DNA from: Pseudomonas sp. RIT-PI-S
GTDB lineage: Bacteria; Pseudomonadota; Gammaproteobacteria; Pseudomonadales; Pseudomonadaceae
Direction of reading: 5' to 3'
DNA: 64,000 nucleotides
Assembly: GCF_025642975.1 (NCBI RefSeq)
Contig: NZ_JANZKJ010000005.1
Coordinates: forward strand, 62,001 to 126,000
Shown here in pieces: positions 37,101-47,300 of this stretch (position 1 is its first letter; the number at the start of each line of letters is the position of its first letter). Under the pieces are notes generated by a model. The model did not search any database and was not told the origin of the DNA. It was given only the letters and a program-made list of their open reading frames with translations. Both the position numbers and the translations under genes were made by a program.

Positions 37101-38305
37101 TCCACCACGCGCTCGAAAGGCACGTCCTGGTGGGCATGCACCTCGAGCATCTGCTCGCGCAGGCCACGCAGCAGCTCGGCGAAGGTGCGCTGTGGCTCCA
37201 GCCGTTGGCGCACCACCAGGGTGTTGACGAAGTGGCCGATCAACGGCTCGAGTTCCTCGCGGCCGCGGTTGGCGAAGGGCGTGCCGATGCACAGGTCGGC
37301 CTGGCCGCTGTGGCGCCACAACAGCACCGCCAGGGCCCCGAGCAGCACATTGAACAAGGTGCTCTGGCTGTGCCGGGCCAAGGCTTGCAGGTCGCGCAGG
37401 GTGGCGCCGCTGAGCGCGCTGCTGAAGGTCGCGCCCTGGTACCGTTGCACCGCCGGCCGCGGGCGGTCGCCGGGCAGGGTCGAAAGCGTGGGTGCGCCGG
37501 CCAGGGCTCCCCGCCAATAGTCGAGCTGGCGTTCGAGGGCCGCGCCGCTCAAGCGCTGTTGTTGCCAACAGGCGTAGTCCGCGTATTGCACCGGCAGCGG
37601 TGGCAGGCTGGCGGGTTCTCCGGCAAGGAAATCCCCATACAGCTGGGCCACTTCCTGCAGCACGATGCCCATCGACCAGCCGTCGGCGATGATGTGGTGC
37701 ACGCTGTACAGCCATAGGTGGCGGTCGTCGGCCAGGCGCAGCACCGACGCCCGCAGCAACGGGCCACTGCTCAGGTCGAAGGGCGCGCGGGCCTCGTGGG
37801 CCACCCGTGCCTTCACTTCTTGCTCCCGCGCCGCGGGCGCCAGCCCTCGTAGGTCGACCACCGGCAGCGGCAACGGTGTGGCGGGGTGAATCACCTGGCG
37901 CGGCTCGCCGTCGATGTCGCAAAAGGTCGCGCGCAGTACGTCATGGCGTTGCACCAGGGCATTGAGCGCCCGCTCCAGCATGGGCACTTGCAACGCGCCC
38001 TCGAGCATCACCGCCGAGGGCACGTTATAGAAGGCGTTGCCGGGCTCCAGGCGGTCCAGGAACCACAGTTGCCGCTGCGAAAACGACAGCGGGCATGGCG
38101 CGGCGGGGTCGGCCCGGCGCGGCAGCGCCTTGCCCTGGTCGTGCCCGGCCAACAGCTCGATCAGCGCCGTCTTGTGCTGCTTGAGCGCCGCGAGCATGGC
38201 CTCGTCGAGAAAGCCGCGCGGGGCCTTGCAGCGCAGCTTGTCGCCATCCACTTCGAGGGTCACGCCATGGCGCGCGAACCGGTCCAGCAGTTCATGGGCA
38301 TTCAT
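34169..38305 (-). CDS. NRPS module with TubC docking domain, C-A-T-TE
   Basis: 1378 residues from MNAHELLDRFARHGVTLEVD; the upstream in-frame extension is out-of-family and overlaps NRPS1. The first ~60 residues are a TubC-type docking domain. C follows (HHIIADGWS ~207), then A (YTSGTTGLPKGV ~690), T (FSVGGTSIAAIKM ~1080) and a type I TE (LTGLSFGGLVAYE ~1210). The by-eye specificity code DAWVFGVVIK matches no code I know, so the residue X is unresolved. ATGA overlaps join it to NRPS1 upstream and to NRPS-PKS downstream. It should accept the NRPS1 chain, add X and release the product. Confidence 0.93.
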   Translation of the reverse strand: MNAHELLDRFARHGVTLEVDGDKLRCKAPRGFLDEAMLAALKQHKTALIELLAGHDQGKALPRRADPAAPCPLSFSQRQLWFLDRLEPGNAFYNVPSAVMLEGALQVPMLERALNALVQRHDVLRATFCDIDGEPRQVIHPATPLPLPVVDLRGLAPAAREQEVKARVAHEARAPFDLSSGPLLRASVLRLADDRHLWLYSVHHIIADGWSMGIVLQEVAQLYGDFLAGEPASLPPLPVQYADYACWQQQRLSGAALERQLDYWRGALAGAPTLSTLPGDRPRPAVQRYQGATFSSALSGATLRDLQALARHSQSTLFNVLLGALAVLLWRHSGQADLCIGTPFANRGREELEPLIGHFVNTLVVRQRLEPQRTFAELLRGLREQMLEVHAHQDVPFERVVEAVNPSRHTGHSPLFQVMLVLQNTPGGAVRMPGLSIAPYATSSATAKFDLAFEWAERDGQLNLLVEYNTDLYDAATIERLSGHYRHLLAQVASDAKQPIAALPLLGDGEREQILVEWNRSAALNQPAGGLHHLIEAQVARRPQATAVEFEGQRLSYAQLNAQANRLARHLCGLGVGPDVRVGVCIERSLSLPVALLAVLKAGGAYVPLDPNYPAGRLRHMLSDSAPAVLLTLGPAREVLAQALDGTGCAAPVLCLEADAQAWAGLADGNLGADERVHSPDDLAYVIYTSGTTGLPKGVMVAHRGLSNLLLWCLQVCGEAGAMLHKIPFGFDASAWETFWPLATGGRLVIARPGGHFEPAYLAEVVREREVTTLVFVPAMLQLFLEEPAVSGCTSLRDVFCGGGELPPALARRLRERLPQARLHNVYGPTETTVINSVWTLEPGAEVPATHVPIGRPIANNCFYVLDAQGAPVPAGVAGHLHIGGVGVARGYLGLPQLTAERFIDSPFVPGDRLYRSGDLARYRPDGQLVFLGRDDFQVKLRGVRLELGEIEARLEAYPGIRAAVVLMLGDTAEQQRLVACCALATPVQEPAVQAHLAETLPLGVLPNAYLWLNTLPLTPNGKVDRTALAALAEQDQANRPVNLASPRDHIELTLYGIWKELLLAPQIGIRDNFFSVGGTSIAAIKMAHHIGQAFAVQMPVRVVLSHPTIEALGGWLRAGARPPAAHSNLIEFRAGGNGPAVVCIHPAGGTAFCYLSLAKVLPESAGVYGVQAPGLNPGEATEPTVEAMAAAYLRLIEPLLGRPLVLTGLSFGGLVAYEMARRLNAAGYPRLSLVLLDTRGSDDPGFREQIGTVDMAEFRDKLVRFNGMYPGIEDAQVERYFHLYNHNRLAMAAYPCEPAAGRVVLIQAREDFSREQLRALRGFWRRRASGYLAKLVNGGHWDMLESAEIQRVADIIGRELQRMGTAETSQALPQEAK

Positions 38306-41300
38306 AGTTCGATCTCTTCCATGTCGGGGTCGTCGGCGGGGGCGGCGGTAAAGGCTTCGAGCGGCACCTCGCGCACTTCGCCGGCATCGCGCAGGCCACC
38401 CACCATCGAGTAAATCAACTGGTGGCCAGGGCCGAGGTCGAACAGCGCGGTCAACGCCTGGTCTTCCAGGGTGCCCACCCCGCACAGGCCCAGGCCGTGT
38501 TCCGCGGCGCTCATGGTCAGCAATTGGGCCATGGCACCCGCCTCGATATGGCAAAAGTCGCGGCTGCGTTCGCCGTACAGCGGGCGGATCGCCGCCATGT
38601 CGGCGATCAGGAACAGCGCGAAGGCGGCGCCGTCGTACAGCGGCCGGTTAACGAAGTAGTCGTAGGCATCCGCGCTCAGCGAGCCCTGCCCCACGGCCAG
38701 CAGGCGGTGCTGGCAAGGGTCGTAGTAATAGGCCCCCGCCGCCACGCCACGCACTCGCCCAGGCTTGACCGACAGGTACGCCTGGATTGGGTAGAGCCCG
38801 CCCGCCGAGGCGAACTGGTACTTCACTTGCCCCTCCAGCCGCCCTTGGGCCAGGGCCGCCAACAGCTGGGCGAGCGCCTGGGTGTCCATGGGCTGCGCGC
38901 TGTACTGGCGCACCGAGCGGTAGTCGCTGTAACGTCGGGCAAAGGCTGGGCTGGAGGGCAACTCGAGGGCCACTTGCGCCGCAGCCGAGGGGAATGCACG
39001 CCGGCCGCGCTGCTCGGCCTTGAATTGCGCGCGTTGCTGCGGATCTTCGATCACCGCCACGGCGTCGGCCGGCGCCGCGACTGGGGCGGCCAGCCCCACA
39101 GGGCGTGCCCGGTACAGGCCGAGCAAGTTACGCAGGGTCGGCTGCGCCAGCAGCTGCGCCACATGCGGGCGGAAGCCCAGGGCACTGGAGAGCGCATTGC
39201 TGATGCGCACGATGTCGATGGAGGTGGCGCCCAGGCTGAGGAGGTTGGCATCGCCGGCGATGGGCTCGCGCTTGAGCACCGTTTGCACGATCGCCACCAG
39301 TTGCGCTTCCTCCGGCCCCTGTACCTCCACGGCGTCGCCGGCCCCCATGGCCTCGGCGGCTGGCGTCACAGGCTCAGGCAGGCGCTTCTTGTCCACCTTG
39401 CCGTTGGCCGACAGCGGCCAGGCATCCACGAAGGTGAAAGAGCCCGGCACCATGTAAGGCGGCAGTTTGTCAGCCAGGTAATGGCCGATGTCGCTCGCTT
39501 GCAGTTGCGCGTCGGCCTTGAGCACATAGCCGGCCAGGCGTTTTTCTTCCAGCGCGGCGCCAAGCACCCGCACCACCGCGCTGTCCACGCCGGGATGGCG
39601 GTTGAGCACCGCCTCGATCTCACCCAGTTCGATGCGGTAGCCCTGCACCTTGACCTGATTGTCTTCACGGCCGAGGAATTCGATGTTGCCGTCGGGCAGC
39701 AAGCGCCCCAGGTCGCCGGTGCGGTACAGCCGCTCACCCGTCACCGGGTGTGGGAAGAAGCTCGCCGCACTCAGCGCCTCGTCTCGCCAATAGCCCTGCG
39801 CCAGGCCGATGCCGCCGATGTACAGCTGCCCAGGCACCCAAGCCGGGCGCACCTGCAGGGCGTCGTCCAGCACATAGAAGCGTTGCCGGTCGAGGGCGCG
39901 GCCGTAGGGGATGCTGCGCCAGCCGGGGTCCACCTGCTGGATCGGGTAGCAGATCGACCAGATCGACGCTTCGGTGGCGCCGCCCAGGCTGATCAACTGC
40001 ACCTCGGGCTGCAACGCCCAGGCGCGCTCGGGCAGGTTCAGGGGAATCCAGTCACCGGAGAGCATGGCCAGGCGCAAGCTGGGCGGCATCACCCTACCCT
40101 CGCCCTCCAGGTATTCCAGCCACATGCCAAACAGCGCCGGCACCGAGTTCCACAGGCTCACGCCGTGGCGTTCCACCAGCGCCTGCCAATGGGCCGGGTC
40201 CAGCGCCTGTTGCGGTTCGAGGATGACCACAGCGGCGCCCGCGGCCAGGGTGCCGAAGAAGTCGTACACCGAGAGGTCGAAGCTCAGCGAGGAAATGGCC
40301 AGCACGCGGTCCGCCGGGCCAACGCGCAAGCGGCGGTTGATGTCGAGCAGGGTATTGACCGCGCCCCGGTGGTCGATGGCCACCCCCTTGGGCTGGCCAG
40401 TGGACCCCGAGGTGTAGATGACATAGGCCAGGGCCTCGGGGGCCACCGCCACCGGCCGCAACGGCAACGGCTCGCCCCCCGCCCAGGCGGTGACCGCCAG
40501 CACGCGAAGCTGGGCCGGCCACTCCAGGCTGTCGAGCAGCGCGGGTTGGGTTAACGCCAGGGCAACACCGGCCCGCTCGCAAATATGCCGCTTGCGTTCG
40601 GCCGGCAGGCTGGGGTCCAGCGGCAGGTAGGCGCCACCGGCATACAAAATGCCGAGGGTTGCCACCAGTTGCTGCCAGCCCCGGGCCATGGTCACCGCCA
40701 CCAGTTGGCCGGGCTCCAGCCCCAGGGTTTGCAAGCGAGCGCCGAGCTGGCGCGCCTCGCTGCGTAACTGGCTGTAGCTCAGTTGCCGCTCGTGGTCCAC
40801 CAGGGCCAGGGCGTTCGGGCTGGCGTGGGCCTGGCGCTCGAACAATTCGTGCAGCAGCGGCCAGTCGGCCGGGCTGTTCACCGGGGCCGGCAGGCGCGCC
40901 AACGGCAGCAGGTCGGCGGTGCTCGCGGCCCAGCTGGCAGGCTCGGCCAGGCGGTCGAGCAGGCTGTTGTAGGCGTCGAACATCGCGTCCATAAGCCCTG
41001 CCGGGAACAGGTCGTCGATGCTGTCCCAGTTGAACAGCAGGCAGCCGTCCAGCTCCAGCAGGGTGTGGTCGAGCCACACTTGCGGGGTTTGCGTGATGCT
41101 GTGCTCGTGGCTGGCGTTCAAGGCGTGGGCCAGGTTGAACTCGGCCAGCTCCGGTGCCGCCTCGGACAACGTGCTGTTGAACACGATCGGCATCGCGGTT
41201 TGCTGCACCCCGCGAGCCTGGGACAGCTCGCGCAGCACCCGCACGCCGCTGACCTGCGAATGGTCGATGGCCTGCCACAGCCGCGCCTGCACAGCGCGGG

Positions 41301-44300
41301 CATTGTGGTGGAAGCTGGCGGCGCCGTCGATGGCGACCTCTAGCAGCACCACCGACGTGAAGTCGCCGATGATCGCGTCCACGTCCGGGTGCAACGGCAG
41401 GCGGTTGAACAGCGGCAGGCTCAGGGTAAAGCGCGGCTGCCGGCTCCACAGTGCGAGCACCTGGCTGAAGGCGGTGAGCAGCAGCACCGAAGGGGTGATG
41501 GCGAAGTCCTTGGCCACCGCCTTGAGTTGGTCCCACTGCGCCACGCCCAACACCCGGTCGCGGCGGGTGAAGTGCGGGTTGCCCAAGGCTTGCGGCTGGC
41601 GTGCCAGCGGCAGTTCCGGCGCCGGTGCCAACTCGGCGGCGCGTTCGCGCCAGAAACGCAGCGCGCGCTCGTAGCCATGACCCTGGCGCAGTTGCTGTTC
41701 GGCCAGCACGTAGTCCCGGAAGGTCAACTCCGGCTCGGGCAGGGCCAGGTTGGGGTCGGCATAGAACGCCATCAGCTCGCGGGTGAGGATCTGCGTGCTG
41801 GCGGCGTCGACGATCAGGGCGTCCAGGCTGATGTGCAAATGGCTGATGCCATCGTCCAGCTGGCTTACGGCGAACTCGAACAGCGGCCAGCGGCTCGCGT
41901 CCAGCACCTGGTGGGACTGCCGCTCGCGGGTGGCCTCCAGGCTCTGCCGGGCCAGCCCGGCGGGCAACCCGCGCAGGTCGTGCACCGGCATGCGGTAGGT
42001 CGGCACCTGCGCCAGCACCTGCTGGGTGCCATCGCTACGGAACACCACGCGGAGCATGCCGTGGCGCTGGATCATGCGGTTCAGCGCCTGCTCGAAGCGC
42101 GCCAGGTCGAAGTCTGGAATGCGCAGCTCTTCGTAGCCATGGGCGCTGACGCCGCCCAGCCCCACCGTCGCCTCCCGGCCGAACCAGTAGGCTTGCTGGA
42201 TATCGGTCAGGGGGAACGGCTCATGCCGCGCGGCCCGATCCGGCACCAGCTCGAAGGCCGGCTCCGCGTCGCCCTTCCCGGCGGTTTCGCCCAGCCGCGC
42301 GGCCAGGTCTTGCAGGCGCGGCGCCTCAAACAGGTCACCCAGCGACAGCTGCCCGCCCAGACGCTGGTTGAGCGCGTAGATCATTCGCGTGGCCAACAAG
42401 GAGTGGCCGCCGAGCTCGAAGAAATGATCGTCGCGGCCGACCCGCTCGCGTTTGAGCACCTCGGCCCACACGTGGGCCATCTGTCGCTCGCGCTCATCCA
42501 CAGGCGCTACATAGGCCGCGCCGGCGGCACGCTCCGGCGCCGGCAACGCGCGACGGTCCAGCTTGCCGTTGCCGGTCAATGGCAGGTGCGCCAGGAACAC
42601 CCAGGCGCCGGGCAGCATGTGCTCCGGCAGGTGGCGTTTGAGCGCGGCGCGCAGTGCGCCCTCCCGGGCCTCGCCGGCCACGTAGGCCACCAGCCGCGGG
42701 TCACCGGGCGCGTCTTCGCGCAGCAACACGGCGGCTTCACGTACGCCGGGCTGCTGATGCAACAGGCTGTCGATCTCGCCCAGCTCCACGCGAAAGCCGC
42801 GCAGCTTGACCTGCTGGTCGCTTCGCCCCAGGTACTCGATGTTGCCGTCGGCGCGGAACCGCGCCAGGTCACCGCTGCGGTACAGCCGGGCGCCCGGGGC
42901 CGTGCTGAAGGGGTCGGGCAGGAAGCGCTCGGCGGTGAGCCCCGGCCGGTTCAGGTAGCCCCGGGCCAGGCAGGCGCCGGCGATGTACAGCTCTCCGGTC
43001 ACGCCCACTGGCACGGGGTTCATGCTCGCGTCGAGCACGTATAACCGCGCGTTGTCGATGGGCCGGCCAATGGGCGGCGCCTCCGGCCACTGCCCGGCGG
43101 TGGCGCAGGCCAGGCTGAACTGGCTGACCACGTGGGTCTCGGTAGGCCCGTATTGGTTGTGCAGCTGGCTGCCGCCAAGGCCGCGGACAAAGGCGCGCAG
43201 CTCATCGTTGACCTGTAACGCTTCCCCGGCGGTGACGATCTCGCAGCCCCCGGCGGGTGCGGGCGCCTGCGCCTGCGGCTCACTGAAGCCGGCAAGCTGT
43301 TGCAGCACGGCGAACGGCAGGAAGGCCCGCTGCACACCCTCGGCGACCAAGGTCGCGCGCAGGCTGGCGAGGTCCTTGCGGCTGTTCTCGTTCAGCAGCA
43401 GCAGGCTGCCGCCGCTGCACAGGGTGCTGAAGATTTCCTGGAACGACACGTCGAAGTTCAGCGAGGCGAACTGCAGGGCACGCCGGGGCGCCTGGCCTTG
43501 GTAGGCCGGCTGTTCGAGCTGCCAGGCGATGAGGTTATCCAGCGCGGCACGGCTGTGCGCCACGCCCTTGGGGCGGCCGGTGGAGCCGGAGGTATAGAGC
43601 ACGTAGGCCAGGTGATCAGGGCTGACCGCGACCTGCGGGTCTGTGCTGGCAGCCTGCGCCCAGGCTGGCGTGTCGCTGTCCAGGCAGCGCACCTGGACGC
43701 CCTCGTTCAACGGCAGTTCGTCACGCAGGCTGGCCTGGGTCAACAGCACCCGCGGCGCGGCGTCGGCGAACATAAAGGCCAGCCGCTCGCGCGGATAGGC
43801 CGGGTCGAACGGCACATAGGCCGCCCCCGCCTTGAGAATGGCCAGCACGCCGAGCACCATCGCTGGCGAGCGCGAAAGGCTAACCCCCACCCGTTGCTCC
43901 GGGCCCACGCCCAGGCTGATCAGGTGGTGGGCCAGGCGGTTGGCGGCCTGGTTGAGCTGGGCGTAGGTCCAGCGCTCGCTGCCCGCCACCAGTGCCAGCG
44001 CCTCGGGGGCTCGCCGCGCCATGGCTTCGAAACGGGTGACGAAGCCGGGCAATGGGCCGTGGTCACGGGCGCTCTGGTTGAACCCTTCGACCACCTGGTA
44101 GCGCTGCTCGACACTGAGCAGGTCGAGCGCCGCCAGGGGCTGCTCCGCCTGCTCGGCCATCTGCCCCAGCACGCGGCGCAAGTACTCGCCAAAACCTTCC
44201 ACGCTGGCGCGCTCGAACAGGCTGGAAGCGTATTCCAACCCACCAACGATCTGCCCTTCTCGCTCGCTGAGGGCCAGTTGCAGGTCGAACTTGGCCACCC

Positions 44301-47300
44301 TGTGGTTGCCCGTCACCGGGCTGACCTCAAGGCCGGCCAGGGCCAGGTCTGGGCCTTGGTCTTGCTCCCAGGCGAACAGCACCTGGAACAACGGGCTGTG
44401 GGCCAGGCTGCGCGGCGGGTTAAGGGCCTCTACCACCTGCTCGAAGGGGAGGTCTTGATGTTCCTGGGCATGCAGCGCCACCTGGCGGGCCTGGCCCAGC
44501 CAATCGGCCACGGTAGGTGCGCCGGTAACGGTCATGCGCAGGGCCAGGGTGTTGACGAAGAAGCCGAGCAAGCCTTCCAGCTCCGGCTGCGCCCGGTTGG
44601 CCGAAGGCACGCCGATGACCACGTCCGCCTGCCCGGACAGCCGCGCCAACACCAGTGCCCAGCCTGCCAGCAGGGTCATGAACAGGGTCACGCCCTGCTC
44701 CCGACTCAACGCTTTGAGGCGGGCGGTCAGGGTGGTGTCGAACACCAGCGGCACGAAGCCACCCTGGTAGGTCTGCACCGGCGGGCGCTTATGGTCGGTG
44801 GGCAGTTCCAACAGCACCGGCGCGCCGCTCAAGGTGCGCTGCCAGAACCCCACCTGCCGGGCCAGTTCATCACCGGCCAGCCACTGCCGCTGCCAGGCGG
44901 CGTAGTCCACATAACGCACTGGTAACGGCGGCAGCGCGGCGTCGCGGCCCTGGCAGGCGGCGGCATACAGTTCGCCCAGTTCGCGGGTGAGCACGCCCAC
45001 CGACCAGCCATCGGAGACGATGTGGTGCTGGGTCAGCAACAGCACGTGGTGGTCGTGGCCCAGCCGCGCCAGGCGGGCGCGCAGCAAGGGGCCGTGTTCG
45101 AGGTCGAAGGGCGCGTGGCTTTCCTCGTCGATCAGCGCGGCCAAACGTGCTTCGGCATCGGCGTGGCCTTGCAGGTCGAGCAGCGCCAGCGTGAACGCTT
45201 GCCCCGGCGGCGCCACGTGCTGCCGCCCTTCCCCTTCCACAGCGCTGAAGGTGGTGCGCAGGGCGTCATGCCTGGCCACCAGCTGAGTGAAGGCGTGTTC
45301 CAGCGCAGCCGGCTGCAATGGCCCGCGCACGCGCAGGTTCAGCGGCATGTGGTAGGCCGCGTTGCCACCCTTCATCTGCGCCAGGAACCACAGCCGTTGC
45401 TGCGCCGACGACAGCGGCTGCGGGCCATGGCGTTCGGCGGTAACGATCCCCGCCCGCGGGCGGCCCTGGCTGCCTTCGAGCACATGGGCAAAGCCGGCCA
45501 AGGTCGGCGCGGCGAACAGCGCGGAGGGCGCCACGTGCAGGTGCAAACCCTGGCGCACTTGGGCCAGCACCCGCATTACCAGCAGCGAGTGGCCGCCCAG
45601 GTCGAAAAAGTGATCCTCGCGGCCGACCCGCTCGGCCCCCAGCACCTCGGCCCAGATCTTGGCCAGCGCGGTTTCCAGCGGGCCCTGCGGGGCCTGGTAG
45701 TGCCGCTGGCCGAACGCCTCGGCGCTGGGTGCGGGTAATGCCGTGCGGTCGAGCTTGCCATTGGCAGTCACTGGCAGCGCGGCCAGGCACACGAATGCGC
45801 TGGGCACCATGTAGCCGGGCAACTGGGCGGCCAGGTGTTCGCGCAGCTCGCCGGGGGTTAGGGCTGCGCCATCACGCGGGCGGTAGTAGGCCACCAGACG
45901 TGGCTCGCCGGGGGCGTCCTGGCGCAGCAACACCAGGCTCTGCGCCACGCCCGGCACGGCGGCCAGTTGCGCTTCGATGTCCCCCAGCTCCAGGCGCAAT
46001 CCGCGCAATTTCGCCTGGAAGTCATTACGGCCGAGGAACTCCAGGTTGCCATCTGGCCGGTAGCGCGCCAGGTCGCCGCTGCGGTAAAGGCGTTCGCCCG
46101 CCACGAAGGGGCTGTCGATAAAGCGTTCGGCGGTGAGCGCGGGCAGGTTCAGGTAGCCCCGTGCGACGCCAGCGCCGCCGAGGTGCAACTCGCCAGCTAC
46201 GCCAGTGGGCACTGGCGCGCCCAGCGGGTCGAGCAGGTACAGCCGGGTATTGGCCAGGGGCCGGCCAATCGGCAGCACGTTGTCGATGGCGTCGGCGCTG
46301 CCCAGTTCGTAGCAGGTGCTGTCGATGCTTGCCTCGGTCACCCCATAGGCCTGCACCAGTTGCACGCTGTCGCCACAACGCAGGCGCAGGCGCCGCGCGC
46401 TCTGGCCGCTCCAGATGTCGGAACCGCACACCAACGTGCGCAGGAACGTCAGGTGCTGCCCGGTTTCCTCCAGCCATGCCAACAGGGGGTCGAGCACCGC
46501 GGGTACGAAGTCGGCGAAGCCGATGCGCTGTTCTTGCAGCAAGCGGTAGAGGCTGGGCGGGTCGAGCAAGGCGGCCTGGGGGCACAACACCAGGGTGCCA
46601 CCAAAGCCCAGGGCGCGGATCAGGTCCGCGCTAAACACGTCGAAGGAGAACCCGGCCATTTGCAAGTGGTTGAGCGGGCCGCCCAGGCGGTAGAGGGTTT
46701 CCCAGGCAGCGCTCACCGCCAGCAGGCCGCGGTGTTCCACCATCACCCCTTTGGGCGTGCCGGTGGAACCGGAGGTGTAGATCACGTAAGCCAGGTGGCG
46801 CGGGGTCAGCCCTAGCGCGCTCGGGTCCGGATCACAGGCGGGTTGCGCCGCCCAGGCCTCGGGCTGGCCCAGGTCAAGCAGGGCCGGCTGCCGCGGCAGG
46901 TCCTCCAGCGCGGCGCTCAAGGCGGCCTGCGCCGGGCCGTGGGTCAGCACCACCGGCGGCGCGCTGTCCACCAGCATGTGCGCCAGGCGCGCCCGTGGGT
47001 AGGTCGGGTCCAGCGGCACATAGGCCGCGCCGGCCTTGAGCACGGCCAGCACGCTCACCGGCATGGCCAACGAGCGCTCCAGGCACACCCCCACCCGCGC
47101 GTCCGGCCCAACCCCAAGGCCGCGCAGGTGATGGGCCAGGCGGTTGGCCTGGGCATTGAGCTGGCCATAACTGAGCGCCTCGCCCGCATAGCGCACGGCC
47201 ACCGCCTCGGGGTTGGCGGCGGCCTGGGCTTCAAACAACTGATGCACACAGCGGTCGTTATCGAAGGGCCGCTGCGTTGCGTTCCAGGTGTGCACCAGGC

